A stretch of 64,000 nucleotides of DNA from Thinopyrum elongatum (Eukaryota > Streptophyta > Magnoliopsida > Poales > Poaceae), in assembly GCA_011799875.1 (NCBI GenBank), contig CM022299.1:214836070-214900069 (forward strand), read 5' to 3'. Below the pieces are notes generated by a model. It was given only the letters and a program-made list of their open reading frames with translations, made no database searches and was not told the origin of the DNA. The position numbers and the translations under genes are program-made. Shown here piece after piece: positions 1 through 11,024 of the stretch. How positions within the stretch are numbered: position 1 is the first letter of the stretch; each line of letters starts with the position of its first letter.

Positions 1-2752
1 GTGAAATTCTGTCACTAACGAAAACAATTGATTGCTTGAGAGCAACGAAGAGATGAGAACTTCTTCCACCGAGAGAATAGGAGAAAACTTGGATTATCGA
101 TAGACACCATAATTGGCAACATTCCTTAGGGGAGGCTTTAGGTGAAATCTATAACAAGATAACTCCACTAAAGAGATTGATGGGTTTAAAATACCCCATT
201 CTTGACAACTTCACTTCGTGACTCCTTATGAATCAAGAATGATATACCACCACCTCAAAAGATAAGGAAGAGCGGATTGCACTTTGAAATACAAGAAGAA
301 GAATACTTGAGCTCTTCCAACAAGAATGTTGACAAACGCTTCGATAGCGAATGCACTCTTTCATGAACCACCATGTAGAGCCTTCATGAAGAACTCCAAT
401 AATTGAAGTGTGATAGGAAGAAAGGTTGAAAGAACATGATGAAGCCTTGCAATGATTTAGATGGAGCTTCGCGACGAGTAACTGAGAGAGCTTGGAACTC
501 CGGAAACAAAAGATGAACAACTTAGCACTGACAAATTGATATCATGAATGAACTCCGGAAGAAGGAATTAGATCATCTTGATGAAGCAAGAATAAGATTT
601 ATGTCATGCTTACCCTTCATCAACTTAAATTGATGACAAGTAATGGGTTTGGCATACTACTTATTCTCGTTGAAAGGATTAAAGAGAGATATAGAACAAA
701 CATGGGAAAATCTTGATCGACTCACCGGTAGGATTTTGAAAAGAACAAATGAATTGATACAAACATGAGGGAAGAGAAATCTTTAACAAACCACCGTATG
801 AAATGAAAATGAATGAAGAAAAGAGAACGAATCACCGGGAAGAATTTGAAAACGACAAGGATAGTTGAGGGAATTTAGATACATGAGAACGAAGAGATCA
901 CGAGCTGACAAGAGAATACTTGAACGAAGCACGAGAAGAATTGGAGAACGAGAGCTGAAACTTGAGAATGAAGAATTCAGAAATAATGGCCTTCGAATGA
1001 TCTAGAAACCTAAACAACTCCTGAAATGCTTAGGATGGATATGAAAAGAATTTCTCATGATTGGAAACAATTATGAGGATGGCATGAAGCTAGAACCATG
1101 AATCTTCAATAGAACGGACCAAGATTTAGGAGAAATTCTTCTTCGGTCTTCAACTGCTGAGAATGATGACGAGAACCACCAAAATTATTTGAGACACTCC
1201 GGAGCAATGAAGAATAGAAAGGTTGAGCCAAAGATGAAAAGAATTTGAAAGCGATCTTGGAGAAGGCATCTGACTGATGAAAATTCATTCTTACGTCAAA
1301 CTTTAAAGAATTTGAGAATAGCTCCTAAAAAATTAGAAGAGTCAGGTAAGATCCTAGGAAAAGACCTGTGGGTTATGGGCCCACTCAAGAGAAACACCAT
1401 TGAACATTTTTAAAGAGAGATTGCACCGGTTGAATTAAATGGCTTGAATGAGATAACAACCTCAAAATAGTTTGAACGGATCTAGAATGGAAACACGAAT
1501 TTTTTGAGATATTTTCTACACTGCGGATATGAATAGAGAGGGGTGAATAAATAAGAGGGCCTTGGGTAAGAAATTCCAACATGGAAAAACATGTGAAACC
1601 AGAGGAAGAGATATGATCAACATCGAAGCTTGAATTGAATCCACCGTAAAAATAATATGAGAATGAAGAATGATGAACTTGAAGCTTCTTTAGCATCCTC
1701 ATGAGAATCAACGAATAAGAACATTGAATGAAAAGAATGAAGAGACTTCACATCAATAAAAAGAATACTTGATTAAGAAATCTGAGTCCTTGAAGAAAAG
1801 GGTGGGATGGTGGGAAAACAAATGCAACTTCGGTCGGATGGAACGGGCACCGTTGTGAAAATTGAGAATTGATATTCCAAATGGGGAAAAAGATAGGGTC
1901 ATCTTGAAGAGAAGCGCACCGGTTGGAAAATAATTGACATGCCAATCTCGATGATCAAGAAGGATTAGCACTCCCATAAAAATATGAGAATCCCTCTTAG
2001 GAAAAGTATGGAATCAACACTTGACATTGAAGCAACTCGAATACCACAACTCAAAACAAAACAAAGGATTGGCTTGCAGAACAAGCCGGAACAAATACAT
2101 AGCCCCTCATGCATTTGTTGGAAGGATAGTTCTAGGTAACTACTTGAATTCCCACCTGAGAACTCCTGAAACTTCTTGGTTATGCAATGTGGCCCCACGG
2201 CTACACGGAGCAAAATTTCACACAATTCCTAACAGGATATACTACGCTCCAATGTTCCGACTGCGTTCAACACATAACCAAGAAATCTCAGAAACTCGTG
2301 TACCTCAGACCTTCGAACACACAATGATACTAGTCATGGAAGATCATCTGTGTTATCTCCTCCGGTACTGGGGATAAGTCACATCACTATTTGCCACCAT
2401 GAAAAGTATGGCAGTGTTTCGATGTCGGCGTCCTCTGGTATTCCAGAACTGAAATTATAGCGAATGTGACAAGAACCCCTTGGAGCTCAACTCCTCGGAA
2501 GAAGTCAAGTAAGACAGGAGGCACCAAGACAGAATTCCCATCACATCGATATCGCAACGATTCCAACAATACCCGCGTGATCCTAAAAAACATTTCAGTG
2601 AAGAGAGGAGTGGAATTAAAACACCTACGTCACAATTCCTCACCAGAGCAACAAAGGGATAAGGAGTATATATCTAGACTCAAAATAGTTTTTTTCCTAG
2701 ACTCAACAACGGCAATGGTTCGATCAATCAAGGGGGCTCCTACAGTCGGTAA
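1..2752 (-). other. TE1 untranslated leader, pyrimidine-rich on the minus strand
   Basis: This stretch lies directly downstream of the TE1 primer-binding site. From 1 to about 1980 the plus strand is strikingly purine-rich (GAA, GAGAA and AAGA runs), so the element's sense strand is CT-rich. Reading frames are short and none shows a Gag, protease or other motif I recognise. I treat it as a long 5' leader. A degenerate gag start beyond the left edge cannot be excluded. Confidence 0.6.
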
Positions 2753-2753
2753 G

Positions 2754-2765
2754 GCTCTGATACCA
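2754..2765 (-). other. TE1 primer-binding site (initiator tRNA-Met)
   Basis: The minus strand reads TGGTATCAGAGC, the plant initiator-Met PBS, 3 nt after the LTR end at 2769. It fixes the orientation of TE1. Confidence 0.9.
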
Positions 2766-2768
2766 ACC

Positions 2769-3325
2769 TGTAGTGCCCAAGATGCGATTCTATCCCAATC
2801 ACGTGATGAACTCATGATTGGGGCACAACCGCATTTCAAGCGCATAACAAGGTGGATATCATTACAACATACCATGTACTGAATAGATGAGAATACAAGA
2901 TAAAGGCTTACACTCGCCACAAGCTACAACATGAATACATGAATACATCAATACATAGCAATCATCATACAGAAGAGCAGGATCCGACTACGAATGAAAA
3001 CAAACGAAAAAGAAGAATGGCATCCACCCTGCTAACCCCAGGCTCCCGACCCGGAACCTATCCCTTGATCGAAGAAGAAGAAGCAGAAGAAGAACTCCAA
3101 ACAAGCAAGCATTCGTCGCTCTCATGTCAAGCATCGCTTTACCTATACCTACAGCTGTTGTAGTAGTAATCTGTGAGCCACGAGGACTCAACAATCCCAT
3201 TACCATCGGTAGCAAGACTAGCAAAGCTTAATGGGTATGGAATGGATAAGTGGTGAGGTTGCAGCAAGCACTAAGCATTGTATGGTGGCTAATTTACGAG
3301 TACAAGAGTAAGAAGAGTAACTACG
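2769..3325 (-). repeat. TE1 5' LTR, segment 1 (U5 end)
   Basis: On the plus strand this starts TGTAGTGCCCAAGATGCG and is uninterrupted to the insertion site of TE2. The last five bases (CTACG, 3321-3325) are the left copy of the TE2 target duplication. Short open frames here, such as the one at 2939-3163, have no recognisable domain. Confidence 0.8.
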
Positions 3326-4933
3326 TGATGTCTACTACGCAACTTTATTCTTGTAGACTCGTGTTGGGCCTCCAAGCGGAGAGTTTTGTAGGACAGTAGC
3401 AATTTTCCCTCAAGTGGATGAACTAAGGTTTATCAATCCGTGGGAGGTGTAGGATGAAGATGGTCTCTCTCAAACAACCCCGCAACCAAATAATAAAATG
3501 TCTCTTGTGTCCCTGGCACACCAAATACAATGGTAATTTGTATAGGTGCACTAGTTCGGCGAAGAGATGGTGATACAAGCGTAGTAATGATAGTAGATAT
3601 TGATTTTTGTAAGAGGAACAATAAAAAACAGCAAGGTAGCAATTGATAAAACGGAGCACAAACGGTATTGCAATGCTTGAAAATGAGGCCTAGGGTCCGT
3701 ACTTTCGCTAGTGCAATCTCTCAACAATACTAATATAATTGGATCATATAACCTGCCCTCAACGTGCGATGAAGAATCACTCCAAAGTTCCTATCTAGCG
3801 GAGAACATAAGAAGAAATTGTTTGTAGGGTACGAAACCACCTCAAAGCTATTATTTCCGATCAATCTATCCTAGAGTTCATACTAAAATAACACCAAGCT
3901 ATTCTTTCTGATCGATCTAACCAAGATTTTGTACTAAAATAACACCATATGATACACATCAACCAACTCTAATGTCACCTAGATATTCCAATGTCACCGC
4001 GAGTATCCATGAGTTGATTATACGATATGCATCAAACAATTTTAGATTCATAATACTCAATCTAACACAAAGAACCTCAAAGAGTGCCCCAAGATTTCTA
4101 CCAGAGAAACAAGGACGAAAAAATGCATTAACCCCTATGCATAGATTACCCCAATGTCACCTCAGAAATTTGCGAGTTGAGTGCCAAGACATAGATCAAG
4201 TGCTCTCAAATCCATAAAAGTATTCAATCCGATAAAATGAAATCTCAAAGGGAAAACTCAATTCACAACAAGATAGAGAGGGAAAAACACCATATGATCC
4301 AACTATATTAACAAAGCCCGCGATACATCAAGATCGTGACATCTCAAGAACATGAGAGAGAGAGAGAGATTAAACTCATAGCTACTGGTACAAACCCTCA
4401 GCCCGAGGGTGGACTACTCCCTCCTCATCATGGTGGCCGCCGGGATGATGAAGATGGCCACCGGTGATGATTTCCCCCTCCGGCAGGGTGCCGGAACGGG
4501 GTCTAGATTGGTTTTTCGTGGCTACAGAGGCTAACGGCGGAGGAACTTCTGATCTAGGGTTATTTCTGGTGGTTTCTCTATTTATAGGATTTTTTGGCGT
4601 CGGTTTCACATGAAGATGGGCCTCGAGGTGAGCACAACCCACCGGGGCAAGCCAGGCCACTTTGGCACGCTGTGGTGGGTTTTTCCCTCCTCGTGGCTCT
4701 TCTGGCCCTCCCACGAAGCTTCGGGGGTCTCTTTTGTTCCAAAAAAAATTGTCAAAAAGTTTCAGCCCATTCCGAGAACTTTTATTTCTGCACAAAAAAC
4801 AACACCACGGTAGTTCTGCTGAAAACAACGTCAGTCCGGGTTAGTTCCATCCAAATCATACCAAAACCATATAAAATTGTTGTAAACATGGCATGAATAC
4901 TTCATAAATTATAGATACGTTGGAGACGTATCA
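3326..4933 (-). repeat. TE2 3' LTR
   Basis: 1608 bp. The plus strand starts TGATGTCTACTACGC and ends GGAGACGTATCA; the minus strand therefore starts TGATACGTCTCC. A plant-like TATA element lies at 4579-4586 (minus). A GA dinucleotide run is at about 4352-4369. The short frames inside it (for example 3423-3659 minus and 4382-4828 minus) recur in the other LTR copy and are not genes. Confidence 0.92.
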
Positions 4934-4949
4934 ACATCCCCAAGCTTAA
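4934..4949 (-). other. TE2 polypurine tract
   Basis: The minus strand reads AAGCTTGGGGATGT directly before the 3' LTR start TGATACG. This is the expected position for plus-strand DNA priming. Confidence 0.75.
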
Positions 4950-6629
4950 TTCCTACTCGTCCTCGAGTAGGTAAATGATAAAAGAAATAATTTATGAAGT
5001 GTGAATGCTAGCAAAGTGCATAAGTTTGATCAATGATAATTTCAATCACTTTTCCTAGCATCATAACAGCAACTCTTTCTCATAAAACTTATCATGATAA
5101 AGTAGCAATTGAAAACGGAATTTTTGTTGTGGAAAGCTACCTATCATATTCATCATATACTCTTTCGTTCGTAGCATGGACATTTGGACTTGAATGATTC
5201 AAAGCAATAGTCTATAATTTGACATGAAGACATCAATACTCAAGCATACTAACAAGCAACCATGTCTTTCAAAATATCAATGCTAAAGAAAGCTATCCCT
5301 AGCCCATTATGCTAAATCATTGATCCATTCATGAAACACACTCGAATATTAGCTACATCCAATGCACAAGTATGATCATAGTGCTCCCTAGTTGGTGCTT
5401 TATAAGAGAAGATGGAGACTCAAATAAAAATAAAAATTGCATAAAGTAAATAGATAGGCCCTTCGCAGAGGGAAGCAGAGATTTGTAGAGGTGCCAGAGC
5501 TCAAAGCTTAAATTGAGAGATAAAATATTTTGAGAGGCATACTTTTCCCGTCGACGAAAGCGACCGAGAATTCCCAACACTTTCCATGCTAGATACATCA
5601 TAGGCGGTTCTCAAACAGAAAATAATGTTTATTCCTTTTTCCACCATTCTTTCACAGTCCATGACTAGCCGTATCCACGGGTGCCTTCCATACCAACACT
5701 TTCCAAGGAATTTATTATTGAACAACATAATATATTTTTTTGCATTTCAGGACTGGGCATCCCTATTACCTTTGCCACACTCTCGTGCAATGACAAGTGA
5801 ATACACACTCATCTTGAGAATAACGCATCTAGCATGGAAAATATTGGCCACCCCCTGCCGCTTCATGAGTGGTACGGGCACAAAAAAGGAAATTCATTTT
5901 GAAAATTAGAGTTGGCACATACAAATTTACTTAGAACGGCACGGAAATACCGCATATAGGTAGGTATGGTGGACTCATATGGCAAAAATTAGTTTAAGAA
6001 TTTTGGATGCACAAGTAGTATTTCTACTTAGTACAAGTGGAGGCTAGCAAAAAGATTGAGAAGCAACCAACCAAGAAACAAAAATTCACATAAACGAGCA
6101 TTAAGCATAACTAACACCGAATAATGCACCACAAGTAGGATGTAACTTCATTGCATAACTATTGATTTTCATGCTTGCATAGGGAATCACAAACCTTAAC
6201 ACCAATATTCTTACTAAAGCATAATTACTCACCAACATGACTCACATATTACTATCTCCATATCGCAAAACTATTACAAAGAATCAAGTTTATTTTGTCC
6301 AATGATCTTCATGAAAGTTTTTATTATATCCCTCTTGAATATCTATCACTTTTGGACTAGTTTCATATATTGCAAATTTCCATCACTAGTATCAACTCTC
6401 AAAATAATATAAGTGAAGCATGAGATTGTTCGACAAACCACTCCAAAAAGATATAAGTGAAGATCAAAAGAGTAGTTAAGTAAATAGGTAGCTATGTGAG
6501 GACTCTCTCCTATTTAAAAACTTTCAGATCTAAGTATTTTATTAAAACAGCAATAAAAACAAAATAAAATAACATTTCAAGAATAGCACATCTCATGCGA
6601 AGAAGCAAAAACTTAGGTTCAACCGATAC
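4950..6629 (-). other. TE2 3' internal noncoding region
   Basis: No open frame with recognisable content. About 5376-5880 is clearly related to 33481-33960 in TE7, sharing the stretches around 'aaatagataggccctt' and 'ggactgggcatccc'. Such conservation between families suggests a cis-acting role (packaging, RNA structure or processing) or a dying env-position ORF. The short minus frame at 5501-5728 belongs to this block. Confidence 0.6.
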
Positions 6630-8040
6630 TAACCGATAATTGTTGATGAAGAAAGATGGGATGCCTACCGGGGCATCCCCAAGCTTAGATGCTTGAGACT
6701 TCTTGAAATATGAATTTGGGATGCCTTGGGCATCCCCAAGCTTGAGCTTTTGTGTCTCCTTAATTCCTTTTATATCACGGTTTCCCTAAATCTTAAAAAC
6801 TTCAGTCACACAAAACTCAACAAGAACTCGTGAGATAAGTTAGTATAAATCAATGCAAAACCTTATCATTCTCTACTGTAGCAAATCACTAAAATTATTA
6901 TTTAACATTGCATACTAAATGCCTCTGCATATTTAATACTCCTATCCTCAAATAGAATCATTAAACAAGCAAACATATGCAAACAATGCAAACATAACAG
7001 CAATCTGTGAAAACAGGACAGTCTGTAAAGAGTGTAATTATACTCATACTTCCCTAACTCTAAAAATTCTGAAAAAATTTCACACTGTATAAAATTTATC
7101 ATAGCTTATTGTGAAAAAAAATCAACATTTTATCACATTCTGACTTTTCTCAAGAATTCACGCACTAGCGTGCAACTTTCTGTTTTCAAACAGCAACTCA
7201 TATACTTGCAAAATAACTATGGTGAAGGCTATCCTTGCCACTTTTATTGAAGTAAGAGATGTAAAACATTATTCTAAATAAAAGAAAGCAAATCCTAATA
7301 AAATAAAATGACTCTCCAAGCAAAACTCATACCATCTGATGAATGAAAATATAGCTCCAAGTGAGGTTACCGATAATGTTGGAGATGAAAGAGGGGATGC
7401 CTTCCGGGGCATCCCCAAGCTTAGTTGCTTGGATCTTCCTTGAATATTACCTTGGGGTGCCTTGGGAATCCCCAAGCTTAGAGTCTTGTCACTCCTTATT
7501 CTCCTCATATTGATATCTTACCCAAAACTTGAAAATTCAATCACACAAAACTTAACGGAACTTCGTGAGATGGGTTAGTATGATAAAGACAAATCAATCA
7601 CTTTGGTACTGTAAAGATAAGATTAATAATTATTCTCACACAATACATACTGCACTCTATAATTTCCACAATTTATATTAAGCAATATAAGCCATAGAAA
7701 CCATAAAACAAGCAAACTATGCATTGCAAACAGAATCTGTCAAAAACAGAACAGTACGTAAAGATCTGAATTAAGGTCATACTTATGCAACTCCAAAACT
7801 TCTGAAAATTTAGGAAAACATAGGAAATTTGTAGATCAATCATATTTAGAAAATTCAGAGTTTTTAGACGCTCCAGTGAATTTAAACAATTCTGTTACTG
7901 GAAGCAACAGTTTCTGTTTTTGCACAGAATCAAGTCAACTATCATCAATACTATCCCAAAGGCTTTACTTGGCACTTTATTGAAACAAAAGCTATAAAAC
8001 ATGATTACTACAGTAGCTTAATCATTTGAACACACAAAAA
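6630..8040 (-). repeat. Diverged tandem duplication inside TE2, unit about 735 bp
   Basis: Two diverged direct copies lie at roughly 6630-7365 and 7366-8040. Landmarks recur with an offset of 733-736 bp: the CGGGGCATCCCCAAGCTTAG motif, the 'cacacaaaact' stretch, and the 'ttattgaa' end. Each copy carries two small hairpins built on GGGATGCC/GGCATCCC, followed by a polypurine-tract-like AAGCTTGGGG on the minus strand. TE6 has a single copy of this block (about 26762-27440). Confidence 0.75.
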
Positions 8041-8124
8041 CAGTAGGGATAAATGTTGGTTTGTCTCCCAACAAGCGCTTTTCTTTAATGCCTTTTTAGC
8101 TAGGCATGATGATTTCAATGATGG

Positions 8125-8955
8125 TCACATAAAAGATAAGAATTGAAACACAAAGAGAGCATCATGAAGCATATGACTAGCACATTTAAATCTAACCCAC
8201 TTCCTATGCATAGGGATTTTGTGATCAAATAATTTACGTGAGCAAGAATCAACTAGCATAGGAAGACAAAACAAGTGCAACTTCAAAACTTTCAACACAT
8301 AGAGAGGAAACATGATATTATTGCAATATGTAAAAGCATATGTTCCCCTCTCATAATAATTTTCAGTAGCATCATGAATGAATTCAACAATATAGCTATC
8401 ACATAAAGCATTCTTTTCATGATCCAGATGCATAAAAAATATATTACTCTCCACATAAGCAATTTTTTTCTCATTCATAGTAGTGGGAGCAAACACAACA
8501 AAATAACTATCATGAGATTGAAAATTAAAATCATGATGACAAGTTTCATGGTTATCATTATTCAATATAGCATACATGTCATCACCATGATCATCATAAA
8601 TAGGAGGCATACTTTCATCATAGTAAATATTCTCATCAAAACTTGGGGGACTAAAAATATCATATTCATCAAACATAGCATCCCCAAGATTATGGCTTTT
8701 CATATCATTAGCATCATGGATATTCAAAGAATTCATACTAACAACATTGCAATCCTGCTCATCATTCAAAGATTTTTTGTCAAACATTTTATAGAATTCT
8801 TCCTCTATCAATTGAGCATAATTTTCCTTTCCATCATTTTCACGAAAGACATTATAAAGATGAATAATATGATGCAACCTCAATTCTATTTTTTGTAGTT
8901 TTCTTTTATAAACCAAACTAGTGATAAAACAAAAAACTAAAAGATTCAATTGCAA
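8125..8955 (-). CDS. Sabrina-type orphan ORF, protein of unknown function (TE2)
   Basis: An intact 276-codon frame lies just downstream of the primer-binding site, the position normally held by gag. The middle is very acidic and rich in Asp, His, Asn and Tyr. The C-terminal 100 residues carry a conserved block with the motifs DSYIVEF, NYYERG, PMHRK and HDALFV. The TE6 ORF at 25808-26665 shares the same landmarks in the same order (DSYIVEF, NYYERG, PMHRKYVR, YDALFVPQF), so the family is real and was kept open in two elements of opposite orientation. I see no zinc knuckle, protease, RT or integrase motif. The first 15-20 residues have no counterpart in TE6, so the true start may be internal. 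A Gag replacement or RNA-binding role is possible, but the function is unknown. Confidence 0.7.
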   Translation of the reverse strand: MQLNLLVFCFITSLVYKRKLQKIELRLHHIIHLYNVFRENDGKENYAQLIEEEFYKMFDKKSLNDEQDCNVVSMNSLNIHDANDMKSHNLGDAMFDEYDIFSPPSFDENIYYDESMPPIYDDHGDDMYAILNNDNHETCHHDFNFQSHDSYFVVFAPTTMNEKKIAYVESNIFFMHLDHEKNALCDSYIVEFIHDATENYYERGTYAFTYCNNIMFPLYVLKVLKLHLFCLPMLVDSCSRKLFDHKIPMHRKWVRFKCASHMLHDALFVFQFLSFM

Positions 8956-8985
8956 GATCTAAATATATACCTTCAAGCACTCACC

Positions 8986-9003
8986 TCCCCCGCAACGGCG
9001 CCA
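8986..9003 (-). other. TE2 primer-binding site (tRNA-Asp type)
   Basis: The minus strand reads TGGCGCCGTTGCGGGGGA. This has one mismatch to the plant tRNA-Asp complement, TGGCGCCGTTGCCGGGGA. It lies 10 nt from the LTR end at 9014. Confidence 0.88.
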
Positions 9004-9013
9004 GAAAAGAGCT

Positions 9014-10617
9014 TGATGTCTACTACACAACTTTATTCTTGTAGACTCGTGTTGGGCCTCCAAACGCAGAGTTTTGTAGGACAATAGCAATTTTCCCTCA
9101 AGTGGATGACCTAAGGTTTATCAATCCGTGGTAGGTGTAGGATGAAGATGGTCTCTCTCAAACAACCCTGCAACCAAATAATAAAAAGTCTCTTGTGTCC
9201 CCAGCAAACCAAATACAATGGTAATTTGTATAGGTGCACTAGTTCGGCGAAGAGATGGTGATACAAGCGTGGTAATGATAGTAGATATTGATTTTTGTAA
9301 GAGGAACAATAAAAAACAGCAAGGTAGCAATTGATAAAACGGAGCACAAATGGTATTGCAATGCTTGAAAATGAGGCCTAGGGTCCGTACTTTCGCTAGT
9401 GCAATCTCTTAACAATGCTAATATAATTGGATCATATAACCTTCCCTCAACGTGCGATGAAGAATCACTCCAAAGTTCCTATCTAGCGGAGAACATAAGA
9501 AGAAATTGCTTGTAGGGTACGAAACCACCTCAAAGCTATTCTTTCCGATCAATCTATCCTAGAGTTCGTACTAAAATAACACCAAGCTATTCTTTCCGAT
9601 CGATCAAACCAAGAGTTCCTACTAAAATAACACCACATGATACACATCAACCAACTCTAATGTCACCTAGATACTCCAATGTCACTGCGAGTATCCGTGA
9701 GTTGATTATACAATATGCAACTAACAGTTTCGGATTCATAATACTCAATCCAACACAAAAAACCTCAAAGAGTGCCCCAAGATTTCTACCGGAGAAACAA
9801 GGATGAAAACATGCATCAACCCCTATGCATAGATTACCCCAATGTCACCTCGGGAATCCGCGAGTTGAGTGCCAAGACATAGATCAAGTGCTCTCAAATC
9901 CATAAAAGTATTCAATCCGATAAAATGAAATCTCAAAGGGAAAACTCAATTCACAACAAGATAGAGAGGGGAAAACACCATATGATCCAGCTATATTAAC
10001 AAAGCTCACGATACATCAAGATCGTGACATCTCAAGAACACAGGAGAGAGAGATTAAACACATAGCTACTGGTACAAACCCTCAGCCCCGAGGGTGGACT
10101 ACTCCCTCCTCATCATGGTGGCCGCCGGGATGATGAAGATGGCCACCGGTGATGATTTCCCCCTCCGGCAGGGTGCCGGAACGAGGTCTAGATTGGTTTT
10201 TCGTGGCTACAGAGGCTTGCGGCGGCGGAACTTCTGATCTAGGGTTATTTTTTATGGTTTCTGTATTTATAGGATTTTTTGGCATCGGTTTCACACGAAG
10301 ATGGGCCTCGAGGTGAGCACAACCCACCGGGGCAAGCCAGGCCCCTCTGGCGTGCCGTGGTGGGTTGTGCCCTCCTCGTGGCTCTTCTGGCCCTCCCATG
10401 AAGCTTCAGGGGTCTCTTTTGTTCCAAAAAAATCATCAAAAAGTTTCAGCCCATTCCCAGAACTTTAATTTCTGCACAAAAAACAACACCATGGTAGTTC
10501 GGCTGAAAACAACGTCAGTCCGGGTTAGTTTCTTCCAAATCTTACCAAAACCATATAAAATTGTTGTAAACATGGCATGAATACTTCATAAATTACAGAT
10601 ACATTGGAGACATATCA
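9014..10617 (-). repeat. TE2 5' LTR
   Basis: 1604 bp; the partner of 3326-4933, with the same termini except for point changes (TGATGTCTACTACAC at the left, GGAGACATATCA at the right). Confidence 0.92.
10225..10275 (-). promoter_or_regulatory. TE2 LTR core promoter (TATA box and downstream AACCCTAG)
   Basis: On the minus strand a TATAAATA box (10264-10271) is followed about 25-35 nt later by AACCCTAGATCAG. This is a typical plant spacing for TATA and transcription start. The same arrangement recurs at 4579-4586 in the 3' LTR and 17528-17535 in TE4. Confidence 0.5.
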
Positions 10618-11024
10618 CTACGCATAACGGTCGCAACTAGTAATGATCAAGAAGTGATCCTGAACTACTTACGAGTCAAACATAACCCCACCGTGTTCTC
10701 TTCCCGAACTCCCTCGAAAAGAGACGGTCACGGTTACACACACGGTTGGTGTATTTTATTTCGGATCTAGTCTCAAGTTCTCTACAACTGGATATTATAA
10801 ATTTCTAATCTGCCACATAACCGCGGGCACGGCTTCCGAAAAGATTAAACCCTGCAAGGGTGTCCCAACTTAGTCCATCATAAACTCTCATGATCCACGG
10901 AGGAAAAACATCCATCTCGAGACAACCCGATCAAGCTCGGAATCCCGGTGCACAAGACATTTCGACAATGGTAGAACAAAACCAGCAAGACCGCCCGATG
11001 TACCGACAATCCTGAAAGTAGTCG
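10618..11024 (-). repeat. TE1 5' LTR, segment 2
   Basis: This continues segment 1 after TE2. Its first five bases (CTACG) are the right copy of the TE2 duplication and its last five (AGTCG, 11020-11024) the left copy of the TE3 duplication. No gene is visible. Confidence 0.75.

Larger units (their letters stand above)
3326..10617 (-). mobile_element. TE2: complete Sabrina-like non-autonomous LTR retrotransposon
   Basis: Two LTRs of about 1.6 kb (3326-4933 and 9014-10617) flank a 4.1 kb internal region. The element is bounded by a perfect 5-bp target duplication, CTACG, at 3321-3325 and 10618-10622. In minus sense the order is 5' LTR, tRNA-Asp-type primer-binding site, one ORF, a tandemly duplicated noncoding block, a long 3' noncoding region, a polypurine tract, and the 3' LTR. 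No gag, protease, RT, RNase H or integrase is present, so it must depend on proteins from another element, most likely an Athila-type relative such as TE7. By eye the first 127 bases of the two LTRs differ at about six sites, so it is not a very recent insertion. The family name is from memory. Confidence 0.92.

Noticed and set aside
3423..4828. Minus frames of 70-150 codons
   Set aside because: They are in the TE2 LTR and reappear, with changes, at 9111-9347 and 10082-10439; not genes.
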